Below, in pieces: positions 7,652-17,937 of a stretch of 64,000 nucleotides of DNA (positions are counted from its first letter, which is position 1; the number at the start of each line of letters is the position of its first letter). The translations under genes and the position numbers were made by a program. Source of the stretch: Eggerthella lenta DSM 2243 (GTDB lineage: Bacteria; Actinomycetota; Coriobacteriia; Coriobacteriales; Eggerthellaceae); the NCBI RefSeq assembly GCF_000024265.1, contig NC_013204.1:1786180-1850179 (forward strand), in the 5' to 3' direction. The notes under the pieces are model-generated. The model was not told the DNA's origin and ran no database searches. It was given only the letters and a program-made list of their open reading frames with translations.

Positions 7652-10145
7652 GACCAATAAGAAACCCAAGGAAAAGGAGGCGGCGGCACGCAAGGGCAGG
7701 CTGCCCGTGCGCGGCGCGCATGCCCGCACGACGAGGCTCGAGGAAGAGGAGAAGAAAGTCGAGCAGGCGGCGCGCCGCAAGAGGCGCGCGCGAGCCGAGG
7801 CCAAAGACGTCCTTTCCGCGATCGGCTACGACGCCATGTACGCCGACGGGACCGCGCAGGTCGAGGAGGGCCTCTTCAGCCAGACCATCGAGTTCGGGGA
7901 CATCAGCTACCAGTCCGCGCGCGAGGAGAACCAGCAGTCGGTGTTCGCGGCGATGAGCGAGCTCTACGACTACTTCGGCTCGGAGACCTCCGTGCAGCTC
8001 ACCATAACCAACACTCCCATACCCGAGCGCGAGATCGGGCGCAAGCGCTTCTTCGAGAAGAGCGACCCGCGCGTCGACGAGTACGTCGAGGAGTACAACC
8101 GCATCCTCAACGACAAGATGCGCGAGGGGGTCTCCAACCTCGTGCGCCACCGCTATCTCACCTTCCTCGTGGGGGCGGACGACCTCGATGCCGCAGCGCC
8201 CAGGCTCGCCCGAGCCCGCGGCGACTGCATGCAGACGCTCGCCCGCATCCGCTGCGAGGCGCGCATGCTCGACGGGGCAGAGCGCCTCGAGCTCGTCCAG
8301 TCACAGCTGCGGCCGAAAGCGGAGTTCACCTTCTCGTGGGACAAACTGTCCCAGCTAAGCGGGCTTCGCACCAAGGACCTCATTGCGCCCTCGGTGCTCG
8401 ACTTCAAGCCGGACGGGCGCGCCGACTGCTACCGGGCGGACGGCACCTGGTGCCGCGTGCTGGTCTTCCGCGGATTTGGCAGCGATCTCGAGGACGACTG
8501 CATCGCCAACGTCGTAGACCTGCCGATGCCGCTCAACGTCACGCTCCACATCCATCCCATGGGCAAGGCCGCCGCGGTGGCCTACGTGAAGAAGCGCATC
8601 GCCTGGATGGACAAGGAGGTCATCGACGAGCAGATGAGCGCGGTCAAGAAGGGCTACGACTTCTCCATCCTGCCTCCCGAGCTCTCGCACTCCAAGGAGG
8701 AGGCCGAAGAGCTCCTCGACCAGCTCCAGAACAAGAACCAGCGACTGTTCACCTACACGGGGCTCGTGTTCACCTACGCGGACACGGCAGAGGCCCTCGA
8801 CCACCAGACCCGCCAGATCATGGCGGCGGCGCGCCAGCGCTCCATCGAGGTGGAGCCGCTTTCGTACCGCCAGCGCCAGGGCATGAACTCGATCCTGCCT
8901 TTGGGGCTCAACCACGTGGAGGTTTCGCGCTACATGACGACCGCGCAGATCGTCATACAGATGCCCTTCGCCTCCCAGGAGCTCAACCAGGAAGGCGGCG
9001 GCTACTACGGCCAGTCCAAGCAGTCGGGCAACCTCGTCATCTGCAACCGCAAGAAGCTCGCGAGCCCCATGGGGTTCGTCTGCGGCAAGCCGGGCTCGGG
9101 CAAGAGCTTCAGCGTCAAGCGCGAGATCATGAACACTATCCTGGCCTATCCCGACGACGAGGTGATCGTCTTCGACCCGGCGGGCGAGTACGCGCCGGTC
9201 GTGGAGCCCGCGGGCGGGACCTGCATACGCTTCTCGCCGGACACCGACACGTTCATGAACCCCTTCGACCTCTCCGACGTCGCCGACAAGGCCAACCAGG
9301 CGCAGCTCGCCTTCAAGATCGACGCGATACTGGCACTCTCGAGCGCGACCATGGCAGAGGGGCGCGAGGGGCTGCCCGAGGCGGACAAGTCGATCATCAG
9401 CCGCTGCGTGGAGCTTGCCTACATGCGCTGTGAGGGCAAGGGGCGCCTGCCCGTCCTCGGCGACTTCTACGAGCTGCTGCTCGAGCAGGAGGAGCCCGAG
9501 GCGCGCGACATCGCGCTTCGCTACGAGCGCTACGTGAAGGGGGCGCTTTCGTTCTTCAACCACCAGAGCAACGTGGGTTTCACCAACCGCATCACCAACG
9601 TCGACTTCAAGGACCTCTCGCAGAACATGAGGGTCTTCGGCATGCTCACGGCGCTGGAAGCGGTGCGCAACCGCATGTACGCGAACTTCGAGCGCGGCGT
9701 GACCACCTGGCTCTACATCGACGAGGTGCAGAGCCTCTTCGGGCACCCGGCGATCATCAGCTACTTCTCCAAGTTCTGGGCGGAGGGCCGCAAGTTCAAC
9801 CTGATCTGCACGGGCATCACGCAGAACTCGACCTACATGCTCGAGCACGAGGACGCCCGCAACATGGTGCTGAACTCGGATTTCGTGCTCCTGCACAAGC
9901 AGAGCCACCTCGACCGCAAGAGCTGGGTCGACCTGCTGGCCCTCTCGGCCCAGGAGGAGGGCTACATCGACGACTCGATCAAGGCCGGCGAGGGCCTCCT
10001 GGTGGCGGGAGGCGTGCGCGTGCCGCTCAAGGACGACTTCCCGAAGGGCGCGCTCTACGACCTGTTCAACACCAAGCCCGAGGAGATCGCCCAGATAAAG
10101 CGCGCCCAGGCGTTCGCGCGGGCCCGGGAGGGCGGCGATGCCTGA
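7635..10145 (+). CDS. virB4: VirB4/TraE-family conjugation ATPase
   Basis: An 836-residue ATPase that powers assembly and substrate transfer of the type IV secretion channel. The ATG at 7635 lies inside the end of the PrgI gene. Residues ~1-60 are highly charged. The CagE/VirB4 N-terminal domain follows (~residues 90-400). The P-loop GKPGSGKS lies near residue 484, the Walker B WLYIDEVQ near residue 692, and GITQNS follows. Length and motif spacing are normal for the family. Its stop overlaps the next gene by 8 bp. Confidence 0.9.
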   Translation: MLLFDKTNKKPKEKEAAARKGRLPVRGAHARTTRLEEEEKKVEQAARRKRRARAEAKDVLSAIGYDAMYADGTAQVEEGLFSQTIEFGDISYQSAREENQQSVFAAMSELYDYFGSETSVQLTITNTPIPEREIGRKRFFEKSDPRVDEYVEEYNRILNDKMREGVSNLVRHRYLTFLVGADDLDAAAPRLARARGDCMQTLARIRCEARMLDGAERLELVQSQLRPKAEFTFSWDKLSQLSGLRTKDLIAPSVLDFKPDGRADCYRADGTWCRVLVFRGFGSDLEDDCIANVVDLPMPLNVTLHIHPMGKAAAVAYVKKRIAWMDKEVIDEQMSAVKKGYDFSILPPELSHSKEEAEELLDQLQNKNQRLFTYTGLVFTYADTAEALDHQTRQIMAAARQRSIEVEPLSYRQRQGMNSILPLGLNHVEVSRYMTTAQIVIQMPFASQELNQEGGGYYGQSKQSGNLVICNRKKLASPMGFVCGKPGSGKSFSVKREIMNTILAYPDDEVIVFDPAGEYAPVVEPAGGTCIRFSPDTDTFMNPFDLSDVADKANQAQLAFKIDAILALSSATMAEGREGLPEADKSIISRCVELAYMRCEGKGRLPVLGDFYELLLEQEEPEARDIALRYERYVKGALSFFNHQSNVGFTNRITNVDFKDLSQNMRVFGMLTALEAVRNRMYANFERGVTTWLYIDEVQSLFGHPAIISYFSKFWAEGRKFNLICTGITQNSTYMLEHEDARNMVLNSDFVLLHKQSHLDRKSWVDLLALSAQEEGYIDDSIKAGEGLLVAGGVRVPLKDDFPKGALYDLFNTKPEEIAQIKRAQAFARAREGGDA

Positions 10146-11712
10146 GAGCGCGGCGACATACTCGGACGGATCGGCACGGCTCGAGGCGGCAAGCCGCGAG
10201 CAGGCGCGTGCGCTCGGGATGGACGACCGGCCAGACGCCATCTCGGCGGGGATCGTGAAAGGATCGACCGAGCGCGCGGGCGAGGTGCTCTCATCGAAGG
10301 GCGAATCTCCGGGGCGGGGCAGGGCGGACTTCGCCGAACCCTCCCCTGTCGGTGCGGGCAGGCCGAAGGTGAAATCCCGCCTCGCCGCCCAGGCCAAGGG
10401 GAACCTCAAGCGCGCGATCGCCGATGCCGCCGCGTCCGAGGCGGACGACTCCGAGGAGCTCTCCGGCATCGGACAGGCGAGCAACACCTTCCGCGGCGCA
10501 CGCTCCGTCATCGCACGGCATTCCGCCTCCAAGAAGGCTACTGCCGCCTCGAAGCCTAAAGGCCCGCTGAAAGGGGCCGCAAAGCATGCCAAGGCGGGGG
10601 CCTTCGGTCAAGGCGCTGCCGCGAAGGCCCGGCATGCGGCCGTCAGCCAGGCATCTGCCGGGGCTGCGAAGGCTGCGGCATCCGCCGGCGGCAAGGGCGC
10701 GGTCGTGAGCGCGGGCTCGTCGGTTGCTGTCCCCGTGGCGGGCGTGCTCGCGGCGATCATGGCGTTTTTGCTCGCCGTGCTCGCAATCTCCCAGATCGTG
10801 AGCGCCCTTTTCGGGTTCTGGGAAAACGAGGCGTCCAAAGCCTCCCTCGAGGGGCTGCCGCCCTACATCACCTACGAGATGGTCGAGGAGGCGCTCGCGT
10901 GTCAGGAGGAGTACGGGCACCCCGCAGGATGCACGATCGCGCAGATCATCGTCGAGTCGGGGCAGGGCGACCACCTCTCGGGGCTCGCCACGCAGGACCA
11001 CAACCTGTTCGGCATGAAGTGGTCGAGCTCGTATGCGCTGTGCGAGGAGGTCGCGGGGAAGAGCTCGTGGAGGACCGGCGAGGAGTACGGCGGCGAGCAG
11101 GTCACCATCACGGCGGACTTCATCAGCTTCGTCGGCGACGCGGAGTGCATCCGCTTCCGCAGCCGCGTCTTCCTGCAGGCCGATCGCTACGCGTCAAACG
11201 CGCTCATACGCGAGGCGATTGCGAACCACGACTCGGACAAGATGGCCGAGGGGCTCAAGGACGCGGGATGGGCGACGAGCTCGAGCTACGTCGAGAGCCT
11301 GAAATCCACCATGGAGACCTACAACCTCTACCGTTTCGACGGCATGAGCCTGGAGGACTTCAGGTCCGGGGCGGTCTTGGCAGATGCGATCGTCTCCGCC
11401 GCCTACAGCCAGCTCGGTGTCCCCTACGTGTGGGGCGGGACGACCCCGGGCGTCGGCCTGGACTGTAGCGGGCTCACCCAGTATTGCTACAAGCAGGCCG
11501 GCATCTCGATACCGCGCAACACCGAGGCCCAGTACGCGCAGGGAAAGAAGATCGCGCTCTCGGAGGCGCAGCCCGGCGACATCCTCTACCGCATGGGGCA
11601 TGTCGGCATCTACATAGGGGGCGACCGCTACATCCACGCGCCCCATCGGGGCGAGGTCGTGAAGATCGCAAGCGGGATCTCGAGCTTCACCTGCGCCCTG
11701 TCGTATCGATAG
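10138..11712 (+). CDS. Membrane-anchored NlpC/P60 cell-wall hydrolase of the conjugation operon
   Basis: A 524-residue protein that opens the peptidoglycan for the transfer channel (VirB1-like role, compare Tn916 Orf14). Residues 1-195 are cytoplasmic and Ala/Lys-rich. One membrane helix lies at ~198-225. A lysozyme/glucosaminidase-like domain follows (CTIAQIIVESGQGDHL, DHNLFGMKW), then a C-terminal NlpC/P60 domain with catalytic Cys in DCSGLTQYCY (~443), His in GHVGIYIG (~488) and a third polar residue in YIHAPHRG. Both enzymatic domains appear intact, so it should cut glycan and peptide. Confidence 0.85.
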   Translation: MPESAATYSDGSARLEAASREQARALGMDDRPDAISAGIVKGSTERAGEVLSSKGESPGRGRADFAEPSPVGAGRPKVKSRLAAQAKGNLKRAIADAAASEADDSEELSGIGQASNTFRGARSVIARHSASKKATAASKPKGPLKGAAKHAKAGAFGQGAAAKARHAAVSQASAGAAKAAASAGGKGAVVSAGSSVAVPVAGVLAAIMAFLLAVLAISQIVSALFGFWENEASKASLEGLPPYITYEMVEEALACQEEYGHPAGCTIAQIIVESGQGDHLSGLATQDHNLFGMKWSSSYALCEEVAGKSSWRTGEEYGGEQVTITADFISFVGDAECIRFRSRVFLQADRYASNALIREAIANHDSDKMAEGLKDAGWATSSSYVESLKSTMETYNLYRFDGMSLEDFRSGAVLADAIVSAAYSQLGVPYVWGGTTPGVGLDCSGLTQYCYKQAGISIPRNTEAQYAQGKKIALSEAQPGDILYRMGHVGIYIGGDRYIHAPHRGEVVKIASGISSFTCALSYR

Positions 11713-11727
11713 ACAAGGAGCAAGAAG

Positions 11728-12435
11728 ATGGACAAGAAGACGAAACTGATGGCCATATGCGCCGCGGGCGCCGCAGCGATCCTGATAGGGGCAGGGCTCG
11801 CGCGTTGCGCGATAGAGCCGAGCGAACCCGAGGCCGTCGTTCCCGTAGAGGAGCGAAGCCAGAAGATAGAGAAGGCGGACGAGTCGCTCGCGGGCTATGC
11901 GGGCACCACCTGGGAAAGCGAGGACGGAGCGTGCACGCTCACGCTTTCCGACTCGACGATCGTCGAGTCTGGAGAGGCCGGGGTGCAGGTGATGTACTAC
12001 GAGGTGCTCTCAGAGGAGTCCGCCGACGCTGGCGTCTCGGCGCAGATATCCTTCACGCGCTCGGCGGGTGAGGCCGCCTCCCAGACACTGCTCTCCATAA
12101 GCGATGCGGGAGGCCGAAAGAGCATCTCCTGCGACGCGTTCTCGCTGTCGAAGAACTACCTCATCGCCGAAGGCTCCGATGCCGGGCTCGAGCTTGCCGC
12201 GCACCCCTCTGAGCTAAACGACCTCCTCGATGCCGAGGATCCCGAGATCGCCTCCGCCATCGCGCAGAGGGCGTCGATCGCATCCCCGACGGCGACGCTC
12301 GCCACCTGGGACGGCGAGGTCTACATCGACTGCAACGAGGACGTCCTCACAACGTCCTTCCACCTGAACGACGCAGCATCGACGATCGTTCAGCTCTCCC
12401 TAGACCGCGCGAGCGGGGAGCTGAGCGCGCTATGA
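11728..12435 (+). CDS. Putative lipoprotein of the conjugation operon
   Basis: A 235-residue exported protein, 15 bp after the hydrolase gene, with CAAGGAG before the ATG. The N-terminus is KKTK followed by a hydrophobic stretch ending LARC at residue 27, a plausible though weak lipobox. The body is acidic with beta-rich repeats (TWESEDGACTLTLSDS; AQISFTRS). No family recognised. Context suggests an extracytoplasmic channel component. Its stop overlaps the next ATG. Confidence 0.55.
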   Translation: MDKKTKLMAICAAGAAAILIGAGLARCAIEPSEPEAVVPVEERSQKIEKADESLAGYAGTTWESEDGACTLTLSDSTIVESGEAGVQVMYYEVLSEESADAGVSAQISFTRSAGEAASQTLLSISDAGGRKSISCDAFSLSKNYLIAEGSDAGLELAAHPSELNDLLDAEDPEIASAIAQRASIASPTATLATWDGEVYIDCNEDVLTTSFHLNDAASTIVQLSLDRASGELSAL

Positions 12436-13436
12436 GGCGGGTGGCGACGATGATCTCAGACAGGCGCTTCCGCATCGCGTTCGCCTCCACCTTGCTCTTC
12501 GCGACGCTCATGCTCGTCCCGGCGTCTCCCGCCTACGCGAGCATCGCCGACGACGTGAACGCATGGCTCGCCGGGCTTCTGCGGGATGCGTGCAATTGGA
12601 TGTTCACCAACCAGGTGGCGGTGCTCTCGAGCATCGGCTACGAGGGCATCATCGGCGCGGACTTCTCGCAGATGCTCACGACCGCAGGAGATGTCTCCAT
12701 GTACGACATCGCGCGAGGGGTCTGGGACGCCGCAGTGCTTCCCATCGGATGCGGGGTGCTCGGGCTGGTGTTCACGGTGAAGCTCATCCAGATAAGCCAG
12801 CGCATGGACGGCAACGCCTCCTTCCCCGGCGTGAAGGAGGTCGTCTTCCTGCTGGTCTTCTTCGCGGTGTTCCTGTTCCTCATACAGAACAGCTTCGAGC
12901 TCATGGAGGCGATCTACTCGGTGGTGGGGCTCGCCATCGACCGCACGATGGCGCTTTTCGGCGCGGGCGGCGCGATGGACCTCTCTGCCGTGAGCGTGGT
13001 GACCGAAGACGACGACGTTCCGGCCCTCATCGCGCTGCTCCTGGTATCCGTCATCAGCTGGGTCGTGGTGCTCGGGGCCTACATCGTGGCGCTCGTCGTG
13101 TGCTGGGCGCGCGCCATCCAGCTCTACGTCATGGCGGCGTTCGGCCCGATCCCGCTCTCGCTCATGGCGCTCGACGACACGCGCCAGATAGGCATCGGCT
13201 ACCTGAAGAACTTCACCGCGGTGTGCCTGGCGGGGCTCATCATCCTGATCCTGCTCGTCGCCTTCCCGCTCATCCTGGGCGGGCTCACCGGGGCGAGCAC
13301 CTCGACGGGAACCCCCATCGACGGCATCGCGACCGGGCTCACCTACGCGCTCCAGTACCTGGCGATGTGCGTGCTTTTGATCCTGTCGCTCGTCAAGAGC
13401 GGCGCTTGGGCGCGCGACATCGTATCCGGGGTTTGA
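12432..13436 (+). CDS. VirB6/TrbL-like multi-spanning conjugation protein
   Basis: A 334-residue inner-membrane channel protein. A signal-like segment ends in PAYASIADD, and about six membrane helices follow (~95-115, 130-152, 200-235, 262-285 and 305-330 are the clearest). A conserved-type patch WARAIQLYVMAAFGPIPLSLMA is typical of VirB6/TrbL proteins of Gram-positive elements. The first ATG overlaps the lipoprotein stop (ATGA); the ATG at 12450 is an alternative. A 129-bp gap with no gene follows. Confidence 0.75.
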   Translation: MRRVATMISDRRFRIAFASTLLFATLMLVPASPAYASIADDVNAWLAGLLRDACNWMFTNQVAVLSSIGYEGIIGADFSQMLTTAGDVSMYDIARGVWDAAVLPIGCGVLGLVFTVKLIQISQRMDGNASFPGVKEVVFLLVFFAVFLFLIQNSFELMEAIYSVVGLAIDRTMALFGAGGAMDLSAVSVVTEDDDVPALIALLLVSVISWVVVLGAYIVALVVCWARAIQLYVMAAFGPIPLSLMALDDTRQIGIGYLKNFTAVCLAGLIILILLVAFPLILGGLTGASTSTGTPIDGIATGLTYALQYLAMCVLLILSLVKSGAWARDIVSGV

Positions 13437-13564
13437 TCTTGTCGGAAGGATCTCTGAAAGGGGGTGATCGCCTTGGACGGCTGAGGGGCTTTCGACGGTA
13501 CGGACAGGCAGGCGGGCTTCCACATCGACAACCGCCTGCGAGGATGCAAAGAAAGGGGCATGGA

Positions 13565-14041
13565 ATGCCTGAGAAGAAGAACACCTACCTCACGCTCCAC
13601 AAGAACTTCGTGCGGACCGACATCGAGTACACCGACCGGGAGACCGGAGAGGTACGCACCTTCAACTCCGTGACGCTGCCGAAGGGCACGGTGGTCGACG
13701 GGGTTGACGTGAGCTACTACCAGTTCAGCCCGATGTTCGTAAACGAATCCCGCTACCGCGGCGAGAACTACCGCGACATCCCGCTTCTGACGGATCGCGA
13801 GGTGTGGCTCAAGAAAAGCGTGCTCGACGAGGACGGCCAGCCGGTGCTCGACGAGCGAGGAAAGCCCGCCAAGGACATCGTGCGCGTCATGCCGGCGCAG
13901 ATCAAGGAGGCGCTCGACCGCAACCGCAGCGAGTACCTGCAGAGCCTCTCCGAGAAGGCGCGCGGCGCGCGCGAGGGCTCGGAGCGCCTGGGAAACGGCG
14001 ATAGGCGCGCCGCCCAGAGCCGCGAGAGCATCGCGATGTAG
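13565..14041 (+). CDS. Conserved-type ICE hypothetical protein
   Basis: A 158-residue cytoplasmic protein, start chosen at 13565 after GAAAGGGG. Not recognised. The first ~80 residues are beta-rich with Tyr/Val (TDIEYTDRETGEVRTFNSVTL, VDVSYYQFSPMFVNESRY); the last ~60 are a charged helix (IKEALDRNRSEYLQSLSEKARG). It lies 17 bp before the adhesin gene and has no signal peptide, so it may regulate or assist transfer rather than be part of the channel. Confidence 0.55.
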   Translation: MPEKKNTYLTLHKNFVRTDIEYTDRETGEVRTFNSVTLPKGTVVDGVDVSYYQFSPMFVNESRYRGENYRDIPLLTDREVWLKKSVLDEDGQPVLDERGKPAKDIVRVMPAQIKEALDRNRSEYLQSLSEKARGAREGSERLGNGDRRAAQSRESIAM

Positions 14042-14058
14042 GAGGAGGTGCGCGAGAA

Positions 14059-17000
14059 ATGAAAGAGAAGACGATGGAGAGGATAACCTCCTCGAAAATC
14101 GTGCGGGTCGCCATGGCGATGGCGCTCGTGCTGTCCGTCGCCATCGTCCCGACCAAGGCATATGCCTCCGGGAACGTGAACGTCTCGATCGGCAAGAGCA
14201 TCCCCTATGCCGGATACGAGACGACCCAGATGAGCGCCAACGGCAACGACGCCTACTGCATCGAGCCGTCGCGCTCCACGCCCGATGCGGGAACCTATCC
14301 GACGAGTGAGGCGGGAGATCTGGCGGCGGCCATGTGGTTCTCCTATGGGGCACCCGGCTTCGACGCGTCCATGTGGCCCAGCTCCTGGTACGACGGAAGC
14401 GGCATGGACGAGGACAAGTACCGCGTGGCGAGCCACATCCTGCTCTCGTACGCCAACCTGGGATCTGCCGCCGAGGCGACCTACGGCACGAGCGCCGAGT
14501 TCGCCTCCTGGGCGGAGCGCGAGATCGCGGGCGACGTGTGGAGCCAGGTCAACGCACGTGCGAACGAGGTCTCCACGGGATTCTCGGCCATCAGGATCCA
14601 TGCGGGATCAGACGCCCAGACGCTCGCCAGCTTCACGTGGGAGCGCGGCGGCGTGAAGATCGCCAAGGTCGATGCGCAAGCCGGCGCAGGCGAGCAGGGC
14701 GACGCCTCGCTCGAGGGCGCCGAGTTCGCCATCGTCAACGCATCGGGGATGAACTCCTACGTGAACGGCCACAGCTACGCAGACGGCGAGACGGTCATGA
14801 CCATCTCCACCTCCTGGGACGGCTCGGCCTACACCGCGCAGACCGCGAGCGACGCGCTGCCGTGCGGCACCTACCGCATCGTTGAGGCGAACGCTCCGGA
14901 AGGCTACCTTCCCTGGGAAGGCGAGCTCGGGTTCGCCATCGAGGGCGACGGCCAGGTCGTCGACCTTTCCGGCGACCCCGTGCATGACGACGCGATACGC
15001 GGCGGCGTGCAGGTGACCAAGGCCGACGCGGAGCTCGGCGAGTCCGAGGCGGTCGGCGGGAACGGGCATGCAGCAGAAGGCGTCGGCACGACGCTCTCCG
15101 GCATCGAGTTCGCCATAACGAACGCCTCCGAGAACAAGGTCCTCGTAGGCGATGCCTGGTACGAGCCGGGCGAGGTCGTCGCCGCCATCGAGACCGAGTG
15201 GGACGAGGAAATCGGCTCCTACATCGCGAAGACCGCGCCCGACGCGCTGCCCTACGGCACCTACACCATCCAGGAGACCGCGACCAACGACTCCTACCTG
15301 CTCACCGACGGCGAGCCGAAGACCTTCGAGATCCGGACCGACGGCCTTGTCGTGACGGCGGACGCGGAAGGCGGCGAGCTCACCTTCTACAACCAGGTCG
15401 TCCGCAACGACCTCAAGCTCTCCAAGAAGGCCGAGGACACCAACGCGAGCCTGCAGGTTCCCTTCGCCATCTCCAACGTGGCGACCGGCGAGACGCACGT
15501 GCTGGTCACCGACCGCAACGGCCAGGCTTCGACCGAGGCGAGCTGGAACAGGCACACCGCCAACACCAACGGAAACGACGTCCTGCTCGAAGCCGACCGC
15601 ATCACGGCCGGTATGATGGACCCGTCGGCGGGCATCTGGTTCGGGCTGGGCGAGGACGGCTCGTCGGCTCCCGCCAACGACGCGCTCGGCGCGCTGCCGT
15701 ACGGCCAGTACACGCTCGAGGAGCTTCCCTGCGAGGCGAACGAGGGCTACGAGCTCGTGACCAAGGCCTTCTGGATCGAGCGCGACTCCGGCGTGGCGGA
15801 GGCCGTCTGGATGACGCTCGACGACCAGGAGGGGCCGAGGATCGGAACGCGGGCAACCGAAGTGGCCGACGGTGACCAGATCGCCCAGGCAAACGAGCAG
15901 ACGACGATTGTGGATACCGTCTACTACGAGAACCTCGAGTTCGGAGGCACGTACACCCTCACGGGCACGCTCATGGTCAAGTCCACCGGCGAGCCGCTGC
16001 TCGACGCCGAGGGCAATCCCGTGACCGCCACCAAGGAGTTCACGGCGAACAACACGAACGGGTCGGTGGACATCGAGTTCACCTTCGACGCGAGCCTGCT
16101 CGCGGGCGAGGACGTCGTGGCCTTCGAGAGCCTCGTGAAGGATAGCATCGAGGTAGCAGTCCACGCAGATATCGAGGACGAGGGCCAGACGGTCCATTTC
16201 GTCGACATCGGCACCACGGCGGCCGACGCCGCCGACGGCGACAAGCTCGTGACGGGCTCCGAGGTCATCATCGCTGACGAGGTGGCCTTCGAGGGTCTGA
16301 CCCCTGGAGGCTCTTATACGCTCGAGGCGACGCTGATGGATGCCGAGACGGGCGAGCCGCTGAAAAGCGGCGAGGGGCTTCTCGCGACTGACGTGGCCGC
16401 GACCGTCGAGTTCACGCCCGAAGCTGCCGAGGGTACCCAGACGGTAGAGCTCTCATTCGATTCCTCCGGCCTCGGCGGTCACCGCCTGGTGGTGTTCGAG
16501 AAGCTGCTCGACGCCGAAGGCACCGTCCTCGCGGTGCACGAGGATATCGAGGACGAGGGCCAGTCCGTCACGGTCGTCGAGATCGGCACCACGCTCGTCG
16601 ACGCCGCCGACGGCGACCACATGGTCGAGAACGGGACGGTCACCGTCGTGGATACCGTCGAGTACAAGGGGCTCGTCGCAGGAGAAACCTATACTGCCCA
16701 CGGCACCATCATGGACAAGGCGACTGGCATGCCCCTTGAGGACTCGGAAGGCAATCCGGTGACCTCAACCGCGGAGTTCGTGGCGGAAAGTTCTGAGGGA
16801 ACCGTAGAGATCACCTTCGAGTTCGATGCTTTCCAGCTCGAGGAGGGCGCCTCCCTCGTGGCGTTCGAGGAGGTGCTCGACGTGAACGGGAACGTCATCG
16901 CGGTACATCAGGACCTCGAGGACGAGGGGCAGACCGTGGTCGTCGACAACCCCGAGACTCTCGGCACCCCCTACGACAAGACGGGAGGCGACCTGCTTCC

Positions 17001-17127
17001 CGTATGGGTTCTGATCAGCGCCTTGATCCTCTGCGGCGGCGCTGCGGGCGCATACGCGCTTCGCGGCCGCATCCGTCGAAACGCATCAGTTGGCGAGGGA
17101 TCCACTGACGAGGGTCCCGAGAAGTAG
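14059..17127 (+). CDS. Thioester-domain/VaFE-repeat surface adhesin
   Basis: A 1,022-residue secreted wall protein. A signal peptide ends near TKAYAS (~residue 36). The N-terminal domain has AYCIEPS with Cys67, the hallmark of internal-thioester adhesin domains. Three SpaA/prealbumin-like domains start near 198, 316 and 451 (KIAKVDA, QVTKADA, LKLSKKAED). Three VaFE repeats of ~124 residues end at ~712, 837 and 960 (VHADIEDEGQT, VHEDIEDEGQS, VHQDLEDEGQT). The C-terminus is TPYDKTGGDLLP, a membrane helix and an Arg-rich tail; there is no LPXTG. A class B sortase gene follows and probably anchors it. It may aid mating-pair contact or host attachment. Confidence 0.85.
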   Translation: MKEKTMERITSSKIVRVAMAMALVLSVAIVPTKAYASGNVNVSIGKSIPYAGYETTQMSANGNDAYCIEPSRSTPDAGTYPTSEAGDLAAAMWFSYGAPGFDASMWPSSWYDGSGMDEDKYRVASHILLSYANLGSAAEATYGTSAEFASWAEREIAGDVWSQVNARANEVSTGFSAIRIHAGSDAQTLASFTWERGGVKIAKVDAQAGAGEQGDASLEGAEFAIVNASGMNSYVNGHSYADGETVMTISTSWDGSAYTAQTASDALPCGTYRIVEANAPEGYLPWEGELGFAIEGDGQVVDLSGDPVHDDAIRGGVQVTKADAELGESEAVGGNGHAAEGVGTTLSGIEFAITNASENKVLVGDAWYEPGEVVAAIETEWDEEIGSYIAKTAPDALPYGTYTIQETATNDSYLLTDGEPKTFEIRTDGLVVTADAEGGELTFYNQVVRNDLKLSKKAEDTNASLQVPFAISNVATGETHVLVTDRNGQASTEASWNRHTANTNGNDVLLEADRITAGMMDPSAGIWFGLGEDGSSAPANDALGALPYGQYTLEELPCEANEGYELVTKAFWIERDSGVAEAVWMTLDDQEGPRIGTRATEVADGDQIAQANEQTTIVDTVYYENLEFGGTYTLTGTLMVKSTGEPLLDAEGNPVTATKEFTANNTNGSVDIEFTFDASLLAGEDVVAFESLVKDSIEVAVHADIEDEGQTVHFVDIGTTAADAADGDKLVTGSEVIIADEVAFEGLTPGGSYTLEATLMDAETGEPLKSGEGLLATDVAATVEFTPEAAEGTQTVELSFDSSGLGGHRLVVFEKLLDAEGTVLAVHEDIEDEGQSVTVVEIGTTLVDAADGDHMVENGTVTVVDTVEYKGLVAGETYTAHGTIMDKATGMPLEDSEGNPVTSTAEFVAESSEGTVEITFEFDAFQLEEGASLVAFEEVLDVNGNVIAVHQDLEDEGQTVVVDNPETLGTPYDKTGGDLLPVWVLISALILCGGAAGAYALRGRIRRNASVGEGSTDEGPEK

Positions 17128-17196
17128 CCGGGTCCCGGTCGATCGAAGAGGGCGGGGCGGCGATGAGCCTCCCCGCCCGTCTTCCTGGAGGTTCAA

Positions 17197-17937
17197 GTGA
17201 GCACAAATATCAAGCAGCGATTTGCAATCATGGTGGCGGTGACAGCGCTGGTCGGTGCTGCGGCGTTGGGGTTGTGGCTCTTCAGCATCCATGACAGGGC
17301 GGCAGATGTAGACCCCTCTCCTATCTTGGCAGATGCTTCGGGAAGCGATGCGGCATCCGATGGCGCCCCGACGGTCGACTGGGAATTCTGGCTGTCGGTG
17401 AACCCCGACATCGTGGCGTGGGTGAGCGTCCCGGGGACTGATATTGACTATCCGGTGGTACAGGCGAGCGCCGACGATCCGACCTTCTACCTCGACCACG
17501 ACGTCTACCGCGGCTGGAACCCCTACGGATGCCCCTACCTCGACGCCGGCTGCGCGGGGCGGGGAATCGACAGCCCGCTCGCTCTCATGTTCGGCCACCA
17601 CATGAACGACGGCAGCATGTTCTCGGCATTCGCGAACTACTCGGACAGGGGGTTCGCGCAGGAGCATCAGGAGATTCTCCTGCAGACACCCGAGAGGGAC
17701 ATTCGCCTGAATGTCATCGCGGCGGACGTCGTGGATTCGAACGCTGAGCACAAGCGCCTGGAGTTCGCCGACGACGGAGAGCTCGGCTTTTGGCTCGAGA
17801 GGCTGCTGGCCGAAGCGGACGTCGTGCTCGACGTCGACGTTGAGGCGGATAGCGTCAAGGCGTTCTGCACCTGCAGCTACGGCAGGTGGAACGGGCACGA
17901 GAGGACGATAGTGTATGCGCGGGAGGAGGTGGTGTGA
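17197..17937 (+). CDS. srtB: Class B sortase
   Basis: A 246-residue transpeptidase with GTG start after CTGGAGG. It has one N-terminal membrane anchor (~8-28). The SrtB signature is complete: VPGTDIDYPVVQ, catalytic His in FGHHMNDG (~134), catalytic Cys in CTCSYG (~226) and Arg in NGHERTIVYA. It lies 69 bp after the adhesin gene, so the adhesin with its KTGGD-type C-terminus is the likely substrate. The stop overlaps the next small gene by one base. Confidence 0.9.
   Translation: MSTNIKQRFAIMVAVTALVGAAALGLWLFSIHDRAADVDPSPILADASGSDAASDGAPTVDWEFWLSVNPDIVAWVSVPGTDIDYPVVQASADDPTFYLDHDVYRGWNPYGCPYLDAGCAGRGIDSPLALMFGHHMNDGSMFSAFANYSDRGFAQEHQEILLQTPERDIRLNVIAADVVDSNAEHKRLEFADDGELGFWLERLLAEADVVLDVDVEADSVKAFCTCSYGRWNGHERTIVYAREEVV

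Noticed and set aside
12563-13564. N-terminal extension of the 158-residue ICE protein
   Set aside because: It would read through the VirB6-like gene out of frame; the ATG at 13565 has a good ribosome site.
16940-17060. LPXTG sorting signal in the adhesin
   Set aside because: No LPXTG is present; the C-terminus is TPYDKTGGD followed by a membrane helix and Arg-rich tail.
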